Shown piece after piece: positions 1 to 7,122 of a stretch of DNA of 13,847 nucleotides. Location: contig JAGWSK010000122.1 of the NCBI GenBank assembly GCA_028869355.1, positions 1-13,847 on the forward strand. Reading direction: 5' to 3'. Every line of letters starts with the position of its first letter. The stretch's first letter is position 1. The notes beneath the pieces were generated by a model. The model did not search any database, was not told the origin of the DNA, and was given only the letters and a program-made list of their open reading frames with translations. The DNA comes from Alphaproteobacteria bacterium. Its GTDB lineage: Bacteria; Pseudomonadota; Alphaproteobacteria; Micropepsales; Micropepsaceae. A program made the translations under genes and the position numbers.

Positions 1-93
1 AAGGAAGAGAAGGACAAAGCCGTGGCCGAGAAAGAACTGGCAAAAAGCGCGAGAACACGGGGCAAAAAAGCGACTCACAAAAACCCGGCTTGA
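1..93 (+). CDS. C-terminal tail of an unidentified lysine-rich protein (5' partial)
   Basis: Frame 1 is open from the first base of the window to a TGA at 91-93, giving 30 residues. The tail is strongly charged: Lys and Glu dominate its first half, and Lys/Arg with Gly, Thr and His its end (ending in HKNPA). Such basic, low-complexity tails are common on nucleic-acid-binding proteins, but no domain can be seen, so the product is not identified. The next gene starts 104 nt downstream on the same strand. Confidence 0.5.
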   Translation, partial: KEEKDKAVAEKELAKSARTRGKKATHKNPA

Positions 94-197
94 CGCGCCC
101 GGCATTCCTGAGACACAAGGCCGTTAACCCGCTTTAAGCACATGAGCGCCAAGCTCGGCTTCGGCCCCAGATTCTTTCCCTTTCGACAGGAGTGTCC

Positions 198-800
198 ATG
201 TCCCGCCTCGACGAAGAAGACGACGACGAAAAGAAGCAGATCGATCTGCCGGAACCGCAGCCCTCGCCCGTGCAGAAGGCGCTGTTCAAATCGCGCACCG
301 TTCTGATCTTCGGCGAAATCGACATGAAAGTGGCCGAACGGGTCTGTGGCCAGCTTCTCGCCTATACGGCGGAGGGCAATGGCGACATTCGCGTGATCAT
401 CAATTCACCGGGTGGACATGTCGAATCCGGCGATACGATTCACGACATGATCCGGTTCTGCGGGCCGCGCGTGAAGATGATCGGCACGGGCTGGGTCGCC
501 AGCGCCGGCGCACACATCTTTCTCGGCGCCGAAAAGCAGAACCGCTTCTGCCTGCCGAATACACGATTCCTGCTGCATCAGCCTCTTGGCGGTGTTTCCG
601 GACAGGCATCCGACATTACGATCGAGGCGGAAGAGATCATCAAGATGCGCGAGCGCATCAACCACATCATCGCGCGTGAAACCGGTCAGCCTTATGAGAA
701 GATTGTCGCCGATACCGACCGCAATTTCTGGATCGCCGCCGACGCGGCTGTGGCCTACGGTCTTGTTGCGCGCGTTGTCAGCCGCTCCGACGAGGTTTAG
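198..800 (+). CDS. clpP: ClpP-family serine protease (Clp protease proteolytic subunit paralogue)
   Basis: This is a 200-residue ClpP/crotonase-fold peptidase. The full catalytic triad is visible by alignment to ClpP: Ser102 in GWVASAGAH (ClpP GxxASMGA), His127 in LLHQPLGG and Asp172 in VADTDRNFW. The oxyanion-type INSPGG segment is at residues 68-73. ClpP forms tetradecameric barrels that degrade proteins fed by AAA+ unfoldases such as ClpX or ClpA. The first 20 residues are an acidic, charged extension (DEEDDDEKK), not a typical ClpP propeptide, and no clpX or trigger factor gene is adjacent. It is therefore probably a second, non-housekeeping ClpP paralogue. I chose ATG 198 because AGGAG at 188-192 sits 5 nt before it; an upstream in-frame GTG at 192 overlaps that ribosome binding site. 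Family is certain; partner unfoldase is unknown. Confidence 0.92.
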   Translation: MSRLDEEDDDEKKQIDLPEPQPSPVQKALFKSRTVLIFGEIDMKVAERVCGQLLAYTAEGNGDIRVIINSPGGHVESGDTIHDMIRFCGPRVKMIGTGWVASAGAHIFLGAEKQNRFCLPNTRFLLHQPLGGVSGQASDITIEAEEIIKMRERINHIIARETGQPYEKIVADTDRNFWIAADAAVAYGLVARVVSRSDEV

Positions 801-819
801 GCCGACTCGCTGGCGGCAT

Positions 820-866
820 CCCATCGCGCTGCAATCGCCCTTGGCGCTTGCTGTTCGCGCGATGGG
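820..866. terminator. Strong stem-loop between convergent genes
   Basis: A perfect 10-bp inverted repeat, CCCATCGCGC at 820-829 and GCGCGATGGG at 857-866, encloses a loop that itself folds (GCAA-CGCC-ctt-GGCG-TTGC). A second, smaller hairpin follows at 871-893 (CGAAG...CTTCG). Both lie in the 111-nt gap between the ends of the convergent clpP-type and Fe-S scaffold genes, so transcription termination in one or both directions is likely. There is no clean T-tract next to the stem, so a canonical intrinsic terminator is not shown. Confidence 0.45.
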
Positions 867-911
867 GCCCCGAAGCCGCGCTCGGCGACTTCGTGAGATA
901 TTTCCTTTTGC

Positions 912-1328
912 TTAGCCCTGCTCCAGTGCTTTAAGCGCCGCATCGATCGGCAGGAGAATGCAGATGTGCCGGTTGCGGTACATGGCGGCGGGTTTCAGCA
1001 CTTCATAATTCTCAAACGGTGGCGTAACGCCGCTATCGCCGCGCAACATGCCGGCGACTTCCTCGCGCAACGTCCGCAGGCGGACCTCGTCCAGACCCGG
1101 GGCATTGGCGGCCAAAATGGAAGCCGACGCCTGGGTCAGGACACAGGCATGGGTTTCGTGACCAAGAGCGGTGATTTTTCCGGCCTCGCTGCCAAGGGTC
1201 ACGGATATCCGGTCGCCACAGGCCGGATTGTACGCCGTCGCTTCGGCATTGAATTCGGCAAGCCGGCCAGCGCCAACTGCGTCGGCGGCCAGCCGCAATA
1301 GCGGTTTGCCATAGAGCGGATCGCTCAT
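912..1328 (-). CDS. IscU/SufU-like iron-sulfur cluster assembly scaffold protein
   Basis: This is a 138-residue NifU-N/IscU-fold protein. The three cluster-ligand cysteines of the family are in place: Cys37 in NPACGDRI, followed by the conserved Asp39; Cys62 in THACVLTQASAS; and Cys123 in RHICILLP. IscU/SufU proteins assemble [2Fe-2S] or [4Fe-4S] clusters on these residues from cysteine-desulfurase sulfur and pass them to apoproteins. Its start codon overlaps the stop of the upstream MobA-like fusion gene by 4 nt (ATGA at 1328-1325), so it is the last gene of that operon and probably translationally coupled. The context (molybdenum cofactor gene in the same operon, [2Fe-2S] subunit in the next) suggests a dedicated role in maturing a molybdo-hydroxylase; that is inference. 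No iscS/sufS or other assembly partner is nearby. Confidence 0.85.
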   Translation of the reverse strand: MSDPLYGKPLLRLAADAVGAGRLAEFNAEATAYNPACGDRISVTLGSEAGKITALGHETHACVLTQASASILAANAPGLDEVRLRTLREEVAGMLRGDSGVTPPFENYEVLKPAAMYRNRHICILLPIDAALKALEQG

Positions 1329-2932
1329 CCCGATCCGGTGGCGCGCAGCCGCGCGAGCGCTTCCGGCGTATCCACGTCACGCAGCACTCCGGGGCCGGTC
1401 TCGATTTCGCAAAGCTGCTCTTCGTTTGCGGCAAGCAGTCCCTTCGCGCCGGTATCTCCCGTAACGGTGGCCATTTCGCCAAAGAACGCCCGTGACCACA
1501 GCACGGGATTGCCGCGCTTTCCTTCGTGCACCGCAACGCAGATCGAGCGCCCATCGGGCGGCGAAAATCCCGCGATCATCCGGTTCAGCAGGTTCGCGCT
1601 CACTTCCGGCATGTCGCCGAGCATCACCAGTGCGCCGTCGGCCGACTCCGGGAGCGCCGATAATCCGGCCCTCAGTGAGGTGCTCAGGCCATCGCGGTAG
1701 GCGGGATTGCGGACGATCACGACATCCAATCCGCGCAGGACGCCCTCGGTGCTCGTCGCGTCATGTCCGGTGACCACGATCACCGGCTTCGCATCGCTGG
1801 CCAGCGCCGCTTCCACTGTCCAGCGCAACAGCGCCTTGCCGCGCCATTCCTGCAGCAGCTTGTTGACGCCCATCCGCGACGACATTCCCGCTGCCAACGC
1901 GATCGCGGCAATGCGTGGCGCGCGCAACTCGGCCGGTGCTTCGTCGCGCGGTTGCGGGCGGCTCGGAATCTCCTGCAACAACCCGCCGACGCCCATGCGC
2001 ATGATTTCATCTCTGCCCGCCGGCAAGCCGGCGAAAATGCGCTGCAATACGAAATCGAAGCCGTTGGTCTTGGGCGATCTGGCACAGCTCGGCAGCCCGA
2101 TAGCCGGTACGCCTTTCAACTGTGCAACCAGCAGCAGATTGCCGGGATCTACCGGCATTCCGAAATGTTCGATCTCGCCGCCGCCGGCGACAATCGCCGC
2201 GGGAATGATGTCACGCCGGTCGGAGATAGCCGATGCGCCGAACACAAAGAAGACGTCCGGCTGCTGCAACGCGGCTTCGCACAGTGCCTGCGTCAGAGGT
2301 TCGATGCGATGCGCAACCCGGCGTTCAAACACGACTGTCCCGCCGAGCGGCGCCAGCCGTGCCTCCAGGGCGGTCCGGTTCTTGTCCAGCAGCGCCGGCT
2401 TCTGGCCGGGCAGGAATGTCGAGATCAGGGCGCATTGGAGCGGTCTGAACCCGGCAACGCGAATGGCCCCTGATGCCAAAGCCGTCGCTTGCTCCACCGC
2501 GTTACGCGGCGCAGCGTATGGAATGATCTTGACTGTCGCGATCATTTCGCCTGGATGAACCGGGGCGAATGGCGCCAGCGTGGCCAGCGTGATCGATTCA
2601 TCAATGCCGTTGATCAGATCAATCGTCGCGCGATCGAAGGTCATGATCCCGGAAACAGTCGCGTACAGATTGCTCCGGCCGGTGAAAGCCGCGCCGACAC
2701 GCGCACCATCTGCCGCCAATGCATGTGCGATCCGCGCGGCCGCTTCGTCCTCGGCGATATCATCCGGCTCGAGCCTGGCCACCGTGATGCTGACAATTCC
2801 GGCGTTACGGATTTCCTGAATATCGGCCGGCGCAAGCACGCGGCCTTTTTTCAGCAGCCTGCCGCCGGCACGCAGGCTATGCACCAGGACACAACCTTCG
2901 GCGTCGGCGGGTGAAACAGTGGCAAACAACAT
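1325..2932 (-). CDS. Fused molybdopterin-binding domain and MobA/MocA-like nucleotidyltransferase
   Basis: A 535-residue two-domain protein. Residues from about 165 to 310 resemble the MoeA/MogA molybdopterin-binding fold (FGASAISDRRDI at 231-242; FGMPVDPGNLLL at 257-268). Residues 340-535 are a MobA-like NTP transferase: LAAGMSSRMG at 347-356 is the nucleotide-binding signature, GDMP at 439-442 the metal-binding motif, and RGNPVLWSR (473-481), GDTGAKGLL (492-500) and DVDTPEAL (519-526) are typical downstream blocks. Such enzymes attach CMP or GMP to molybdopterin; MocA makes the MCD cofactor used by xanthine-dehydrogenase-family enzymes, and this paralogue fits that better than MobA by context. 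The ATG at 2932 begins 3 nt after the histidine kinase stop, and its end overlaps the Fe-S scaffold gene. Which nucleotide is transferred cannot be told from sequence alone. Confidence 0.88.
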   Translation of the reverse strand: MLFATVSPADAEGCVLVHSLRAGGRLLKKGRVLAPADIQEIRNAGIVSITVARLEPDDIAEDEAAARIAHALAADGARVGAAFTGRSNLYATVSGIMTFDRATIDLINGIDESITLATLAPFAPVHPGEMIATVKIIPYAAPRNAVEQATALASGAIRVAGFRPLQCALISTFLPGQKPALLDKNRTALEARLAPLGGTVVFERRVAHRIEPLTQALCEAALQQPDVFFVFGASAISDRRDIIPAAIVAGGGEIEHFGMPVDPGNLLLVAQLKGVPAIGLPSCARSPKTNGFDFVLQRIFAGLPAGRDEIMRMGVGGLLQEIPSRPQPRDEAPAELRAPRIAAIALAAGMSSRMGVNKLLQEWRGKALLRWTVEAALASDAKPVIVVTGHDATSTEGVLRGLDVVIVRNPAYRDGLSTSLRAGLSALPESADGALVMLGDMPEVSANLLNRMIAGFSPPDGRSICVAVHEGKRGNPVLWSRAFFGEMATVTGDTGAKGLLAANEEQLCEIETGPGVLRDVDTPEALARLRATGSG

Positions 2933-2935
2933 GTC

Positions 2936-4336
2936 TTATTTCGCGAACGCCTCCACGGGCGCAGCCGGAGTCTCGTTCCTCAAACGCGGCTGCTTTTCGC
3001 GCGGCAGGCGCAGGGCGGCACGCAAGCCGATGATCCGACCTTCTGCCATGCGGTTTGTCAGCACAATGTCGCCGCCATGCTCGCGGGCAATCGCACGCGC
3101 CAGCGTCAGTCCCAATCCGGAACCGCCGGTCGCGTTGTTGCGCGATTCCTCCAGCCGGACAAAAGGTTCGAAAACTTCTTCCAGCCGGTTGGCGGGGATT
3201 CCAGGGCCATCGTCATCCACATTGACCACGAAATAATCATCCTCGCGATCGAGCGACACCCGCGCGCATCCGCCATAGCGCACCGCATTTTCAATCAAAT
3301 TGCGTGCCGCCCGCCGAATTTCGTTGGGCCGGCAGTTCGATGGCGCCAAACCTTCGATGCTCACCGTCACCGGCTGATTGAGTTCAATCAGGTCGTCGCA
3401 AACGCTTTCGATCAGGGTGGCGAGATCGACGCGGCGTCTTTCCTCGCCTGGACCTGACCGCGCCGCCGACAAAACCGCCTCGGTCATCGAATGCAATTCA
3501 TCCAGGTTGCGGGTCAGCCGGTCGCGAACTTCCTCATCCTCGACAAATTCCGCGGTGATGCGCATCGCGGCGAGCGGTGTACGCAGATCATGTCCGACCG
3601 CGGACAACAGTTGACGATGGCTTTCCAGCGTGCGCGTGACGCGGTCGCTCATCTCGTTGAACGCCTTCGCAGCGTGCCGGATGTCGTCTGGCCCGGTATC
3701 CGGCAGGCGTGGAGCGACACGTCCGCGCGCAACTTCGTCGGCGGCATAGGCGAGTGCCGACAGCGGACGTGACACGCGTCCGGCAAGCCATGCCGCGGCA
3801 GCGCCAGTCAGGATCGTTCCGAACAAAGCCGCGATCAGAATGGCCGGAGCGGGCGAGGGGGCAGGCAGGCGCGTAAACTGCGCGGTCAGCCAGCCGTCGC
3901 CATTCGGGAACGGCTGCGTGATTTCGACCATGGGGGTGTCATTGTTCAGCGGATTGTTCAGTTGCCGCGGCAGGTCGATGACGCGCACCCGCGCCGGCGC
4001 CAGATAGGCGCTGCGTTCGCCGGAATAAAGGTCGGCGGCAAGCTGCCGCTCCTCATCGTTCATGGGGACATCGCCAAACGGCGGCGCGCGCAGAATGGAA
4101 TAGTGAAACAGGTTGCCGCTCAGCGCTTCGACGGCCGGCGCCCGCTGTTCTTCGGGAATCGTCATCACATAGCGGAACACAGCGGCAATGCGGTCCACGG
4201 CGGCGGTGATGCGCGCGGTCTGCAATTCGCCCTCGCGGGCAACTTCCAAAATTCCCGCCACCGACAGATTCGACAGAATCACCGCGGCAGCGACCACCGC
4301 GACGAATTGCGATCGCAATGTCTGGAAAGCGCGCAT
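2936..4336 (-). CDS. Membrane sensor histidine kinase (EnvZ-like architecture)
   Basis: A 466-residue sensor kinase. Transmembrane helix 1 is at about 11-30, a periplasmic sensor region runs to about 163, and transmembrane helix 2 is at about 164-186. A HAMP linker follows (about 187-240). The dimerisation/phosphoacceptor helix carries His249 in SAVGHDLRTPLAAMRI. The ATPase domain shows the N-box RNLIENAVRYG (345-355), G1 box DDDGPGI (374-380) and G2 box GGSGLGL (404-410). All catalytic motifs are intact. The start at 4336 overlaps the response-regulator stop by one base (TGATG) and has GGAG 8 nt upstream; a 99-residue longer reading frame exists but lies inside the regulator gene. The periplasmic domain matches no ligand family I can name. 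Pairing with the adjacent regulator is near certain; the signal is unknown. Confidence 0.93.
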   Translation of the reverse strand: MRAFQTLRSQFVAVVAAAVILSNLSVAGILEVAREGELQTARITAAVDRIAAVFRYVMTIPEEQRAPAVEALSGNLFHYSILRAPPFGDVPMNDEERQLAADLYSGERSAYLAPARVRVIDLPRQLNNPLNNDTPMVEITQPFPNGDGWLTAQFTRLPAPSPAPAILIAALFGTILTGAAAAWLAGRVSRPLSALAYAADEVARGRVAPRLPDTGPDDIRHAAKAFNEMSDRVTRTLESHRQLLSAVGHDLRTPLAAMRITAEFVEDEEVRDRLTRNLDELHSMTEAVLSAARSGPGEERRRVDLATLIESVCDDLIELNQPVTVSIEGLAPSNCRPNEIRRAARNLIENAVRYGGCARVSLDREDDYFVVNVDDDGPGIPANRLEEVFEPFVRLEESRNNATGGSGLGLTLARAIAREHGGDIVLTNRMAEGRIIGLRAALRLPREKQPRLRNETPAAPVEAFAK

Positions 4337-5094
4337 CAGAGGATCTCCACGTCGGACGTGAACATATAGCCTCCGCCCCAAACCGTCTTGATGTAGCGCG
4401 GATTTTTGGGATCGGCCTCGATCTTTCGGCGCAACCGGCTGACCTGGTTGTCGATCGAGCGGTCGAATACCTCGGCGTCGCGGCCTTTGGTCAGATCCAG
4501 CAGTTGTTCGCGCGACAGTGCCACTTTCGGACGTTCGAGAAACGCCATCAGCAGCTTGTATTCTCCGCTGGAAAGCGGCAGCGCGAGCCCTTCGGGGCCG
4601 ACAATTTCGCGCTGCGCGGCGTTGAAGGTCCATTCGCCAAACCGGTAGCGTTCGGCGGTGGGCCCGCGGAGCCGCGGCGGCAGCGTATTGGTCCGGCGCA
4701 ACACGGCGCCCACGCGCGCCAGCAGCTCGCGCGGATTGAACGGTTTTGATACGTAATCGTCGGCGCCCACTTCGAGGCCGACGATCCGGTCCAGCTCATC
4801 GCCGCGGGCGGTCAGCATGATCACCGGGATGCCGGAATTTTCCCGGATCGAGCGGCACAGCGAAAGCCCGTCTTCACCCGGCATCATGATGTCGAGGATG
4901 ACCAGATCGATCGCCGAGGTCCGCATCAACCGCCGGGCCGCCTGCGCACCATCCGCCGCCGACGCCCGGTAACCGCTTTCACGCAGATAGCGCACCAGCG
5001 GTTCGCGAATATCCCGCGCATCGTCGACAACGAGGATGTGCGGCTGTACGCCGCCTTCGGACACTGACTTCACCCCTTGATTAAAACTGAGCAT
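4336..5094 (-). CDS. OmpR/PhoB-family response regulator
   Basis: A receiver domain (residues about 18-135) is joined to an OmpR-type winged-helix DNA-binding domain (about 150-247). The receiver has the acidic pair Asp24-Asp25 in HILVVDD, phosphoacceptor Asp68 in VILDIMMPGEDG, Thr95 in MLTARGDE and Lys117 in VSKPF. The output domain shows the usual SREQLLD, VSRLRRKIE and IKTVWGGGYMF signatures. It is the first gene of a four-gene operon and is phosphorylated by the kinase encoded next to it. Two starts are possible: ATG 5094 (GGAG 7 nt upstream) or GTG 5064 (AAGGGG 8 nt upstream), which removes ten residues before the receiver. I list the ATG. Its co-transcription with molybdenum-cofactor and Fe-S genes suggests a link to molybdoenzyme control, but its targets are not visible. 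Confidence 0.93.
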   Translation of the reverse strand: MLSFNQGVKSVSEGGVQPHILVVDDARDIREPLVRYLRESGYRASAADGAQAARRLMRTSAIDLVILDIMMPGEDGLSLCRSIRENSGIPVIMLTARGDELDRIVGLEVGADDYVSKPFNPRELLARVGAVLRRTNTLPPRLRGPTAERYRFGEWTFNAAQREIVGPEGLALPLSSGEYKLLMAFLERPKVALSREQLLDLTKGRDAEVFDRSIDNQVSRLRRKIEADPKNPRYIKTVWGGGYMFTSDVEIL

Positions 5095-5141
5095 TTATCG
5101 ACTCCGACCCATGATCGGCCGCAAGCCCACATCTGTCACAA

Positions 5142-5169
5142 AATATGTCATTCGTGGGGAAACGGTAAA
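5142..5169 (-). promoter_or_regulatory. Possible sigma-70-type promoter of the two-component operon
   Basis: On the minus strand, TTTACC (5169-5164) and CATATT (5147-5142) are separated by 16 nt, and lie about 50 nt upstream of the response-regulator ATG. Each box matches only part of the consensus, so this is a guess by position and composition. Confidence 0.25.
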
Positions 5170-5237
5170 GGGCGGTGCTCTTTCGGGCTTTTTCACCAAA
5201 TCTATGGCATGGGCTTGCGGTTTTATTGGGGCCACCG

Positions 5238-5310
5238 GAGGTCACGGTCATCGCGCGTGACTTCACTCCAGCCGGGCGGTTCCCCCAATCCAACCGCCCG
5301 GTTTTTTTTT
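5238..5310 (+). ncRNA. Candidate small RNA ending in an intrinsic terminator
   Basis: The 214-nt gap between the two minus-strand operons holds two consecutive plus-strand hairpins. The first pairs GAGGTCACG (5238-5246) with CGTGACTTC (5256-5264), nine pairs including one G-U, around a 9-nt loop. The second is the terminator at 5272-5310. The single-stranded spacer between them contains ACTCCA and the terminator loop is C-rich; both are anti-Shine-Dalgarno-like, as in many alphaproteobacterial trans-acting small RNAs. No plus-strand ORF of note precedes the terminator. The 5' end is not defined; CTATGG at 5202-5207 could be a -10 box but has no good -35. I could not assign an Rfam family. Confidence 0.42.
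5272..5310 (+). terminator. Rho-independent terminator, plus strand
   Basis: CCGGGCGGTT (5272-5281) and AACCGCCCGG (5292-5301) form a perfect 10-bp stem with a 10-nt loop, followed by nine T residues (5302-5310). The T-tract is on the plus strand only, so it works for rightward transcription, although both neighbouring genes run leftward. It partly overlaps the stop codon of the minus-strand xdhC gene. Confidence 0.85.
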
Positions 5311-6313
5311 ATGATTTGCGCAATTCCGCAGTCATCTGCGCCAGAACCGCAACCGCAATCTCGGCCGGGGAGCGCGCCCCGATGTCGAGGCCGATCGGCC
5401 CGCGGATTCGGGCAAGTTCGGTATCGGAAAAGCCTTTTGCCTTCAGGCGCTCCAGCCGTTTTGCGTGGGTGGTCCGCGACCCCAACGCACCGATATAGAA
5501 GGCATCACTCTTGAGCGCGGCGGACAGGCCGGGATCGTCAAGCTTGGGATCATGCGTCAGCGCCACAACTGCGCTGCGGGCGCCCGGCGGTTTGGCAGCC
5601 AGGGCTTCATCCGGCCAGTCGAGCGACAGCGTCACGCCGGGAAAGCGCTCGCCTGTGGCAAAGGCGGAGCGGGGATCGATGACGCGCACGGCATAATCGG
5701 CCAAAGCCGCCATGCGGGCCAAAGGCTGGGCGATATGAACTGCGCCGATAATGGCGAGGTCAAGCGGCGGGTTGAACACGGTCAGAAACCAATTGCGTCC
5801 GCCGATGTCCACAGCCGCGCTTTGGTCGCGACGTGCCTGAATACGGGCCGCATCGGCGAATGCATCGCTCTCTGCCTTGCCCGGATATCTGAGCACGCTT
5901 TCTCCGCTCGCAAGATCGGTTGCCAGCACGACAGCCTGCTGAGCATCCCGGGCCTGCTTCAACTCGGCGAGAACCGACTGCTGCGGTTGGGCCAATAAGG
6001 GCGCGACATGTATCTCGATGGTTCCGCCGCAGGCGAGGCCAACCGCCCAGGCGTCTTCATTGCTGACCCCGAATTTGAGGTTGCGCGGTTTGCCGTCGCG
6101 CAGAGCATTTTCAGCTTCGCCGATGACCGCGCCCTCGACACAGCCGCCCGAAACCGATCCGCTGAATGCGCCATCATCGCGGATGGCCATTTGACTGCCT
6201 TCCGGACGCGGCGCCGATCCCCATGTCCGTATCACGGTCGCCAGCGCAACTTTGCGGGTGTCGTGCAGCCATCCGGCCGCAGCCGCCAGGGGATCGGATG
6301 CGATATCAGCCAT
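5309..6313 (-). CDS. xdhC: XdhC/CoxI-family molybdenum cofactor insertion protein
   Basis: A full-length 334-residue XdhC protein with both family domains. The N-terminal XdhC_CoxI part shows GSAPRPEGSQM (32-42), SGSVSGGCVEG (51-61) and GLACGG (92-97). The C-terminal Rossmann-like part shows IIGAVHIAQ (188-196), GALGSR (275-280) and GLDIGARSPAEIA (308-320). XdhC binds molybdenum cofactor, promotes its sulfuration and delivers it to xanthine dehydrogenase or CO-dehydrogenase-type enzymes, protecting it from oxidation. The Rossmann glycine motif reads GAVHIA where GAGHIA is usual, a change at the second glycine worth noting. The start at 6313 overlaps the end of the FAD-subunit gene by 8 nt, so the genes are coupled. 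This is the last gene of its operon. Confidence 0.93.
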   Translation of the reverse strand: MADIASDPLAAAAGWLHDTRKVALATVIRTWGSAPRPEGSQMAIRDDGAFSGSVSGGCVEGAVIGEAENALRDGKPRNLKFGVSNEDAWAVGLACGGTIEIHVAPLLAQPQQSVLAELKQARDAQQAVVLATDLASGESVLRYPGKAESDAFADAARIQARRDQSAAVDIGGRNWFLTVFNPPLDLAIIGAVHIAQPLARMAALADYAVRVIDPRSAFATGERFPGVTLSLDWPDEALAAKPPGARSAVVALTHDPKLDDPGLSAALKSDAFYIGALGSRTTHAKRLERLKAKGFSDTELARIRGPIGLDIGARSPAEIAVAVLAQMTAELRKS

Positions 6314-7121
6314 GACGGGATGATAGCATGGATGTGACGGCGCGTTGTGCCATGACCTTGACGAGATGGGCCCGGTACTCCGCCGATGCGAAAAGATCGG
6401 ACGTGAATTCTTCGGCAGCGACTGTGACAGTATCCAGCGTTTCGGGCATCAGGCGTTCTGCGAGAGCAGATTCCAGTTCGCTGGCGCGATAGACGCAGGA
6501 CGCTGCGCCGGTCACCGCAACCCGGATCCCATGTGCGTGTTCTGCCACGAATACGCCCGGCATCGCATAGCGCGAAGCCGGGTTCGGGAATTTCATATAG
6601 GCCGCGCGGCGGGGCAGGCGGAATGCCACCTGGGTGACGATTTCACCTGGCTCCAGCGCCGTTTCGAACATGCCGGTGAAGAATAGATCGGCCGGAATAT
6701 TGCGCCGATTGGTGGTGACCACTGCATCCAACGCCAGCACCGCCGCAGGATAATCCGCAGCCGGATCATTGTTGGCGATCGAGCCGCCGAGCGTGCCGCG
6801 GTGGCGCACGGCAGGATCGCCGATCAGGCCCGCAAGAGTCGCAAGCGCCGGAATGGCCCCTTCCACTTCAGCCGATGCCGCGACATCGGCGTGCCTTGTG
6901 CCTGCGCCGATGGCGAGCAAATCGCCATCCCGGCGGATGAACGACAGCGCCGGGATGCGCGAAATATCGATCAGCTCCGAAGGACTGGCGAGCCGCTGTT
7001 TCATCGCCGGAATCAGCGACTGACCTCCCGCCACATAACGGGCATCGGAAGCCGAATTGAACAACTGCCCGGCTTCACCGAGCGTTGCCGGACGCAAATA
7101 GCGAAATGAGGCGGGATACAT
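6306..7121 (-). CDS. coxM: FAD-binding medium subunit of a xanthine dehydrogenase/CO dehydrogenase-type molybdenum hydroxylase
   Basis: 271 residues, the usual length for the FAD subunit (FAD_binding_5 plus CO_deh_flav_C). The FAD diphosphate-binding motif AGGQSLIP is at 31-38 and the second flavin motif GTLGGSIANNDPAADYPA at 109-126. In these enzymes electrons pass from the molybdenum site through two [2Fe-2S] clusters to FAD and on to the acceptor. Its start is one base after the stop of the [2Fe-2S] subunit gene and its end overlaps xdhC by 8 nt. The order small-medium-XdhC leaves no room for the large molybdenum subunit. The coxM name marks family only; the substrate of the complete enzyme cannot be read from this subunit. 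Confidence 0.92.
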   Translation of the reverse strand: MYPASFRYLRPATLGEAGQLFNSASDARYVAGGQSLIPAMKQRLASPSELIDISRIPALSFIRRDGDLLAIGAGTRHADVAASAEVEGAIPALATLAGLIGDPAVRHRGTLGGSIANNDPAADYPAAVLALDAVVTTNRRNIPADLFFTGMFETALEPGEIVTQVAFRLPRRAAYMKFPNPASRYAMPGVFVAEHAHGIRVAVTGAASCVYRASELESALAERLMPETLDTVTVAAEEFTSDLFASAEYRAHLVKVMAQRAVTSMLSSRHG

Positions 7122-7122
7122 C

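Noticed and set aside
405..824. Minus-strand open frame across the ClpP-type gene
   Set aside because: It is the antisense shadow of a gene with an intact catalytic triad; no motif on the minus strand.
1707..2558. A long plus-strand open frame of 283 codons
   Set aside because: It is antisense to the MobA-like fusion gene, which has clear family motifs. Long antisense frames are expected in GC-rich DNA.
4337..4633. A 99-residue N-terminal extension of the histidine kinase frame
   Set aside because: It lies wholly inside the response-regulator gene in another frame, is Arg-rich, and the start at 4336 has a good ribosome binding site and the TGATG overlap typical of kinase/regulator pairs.
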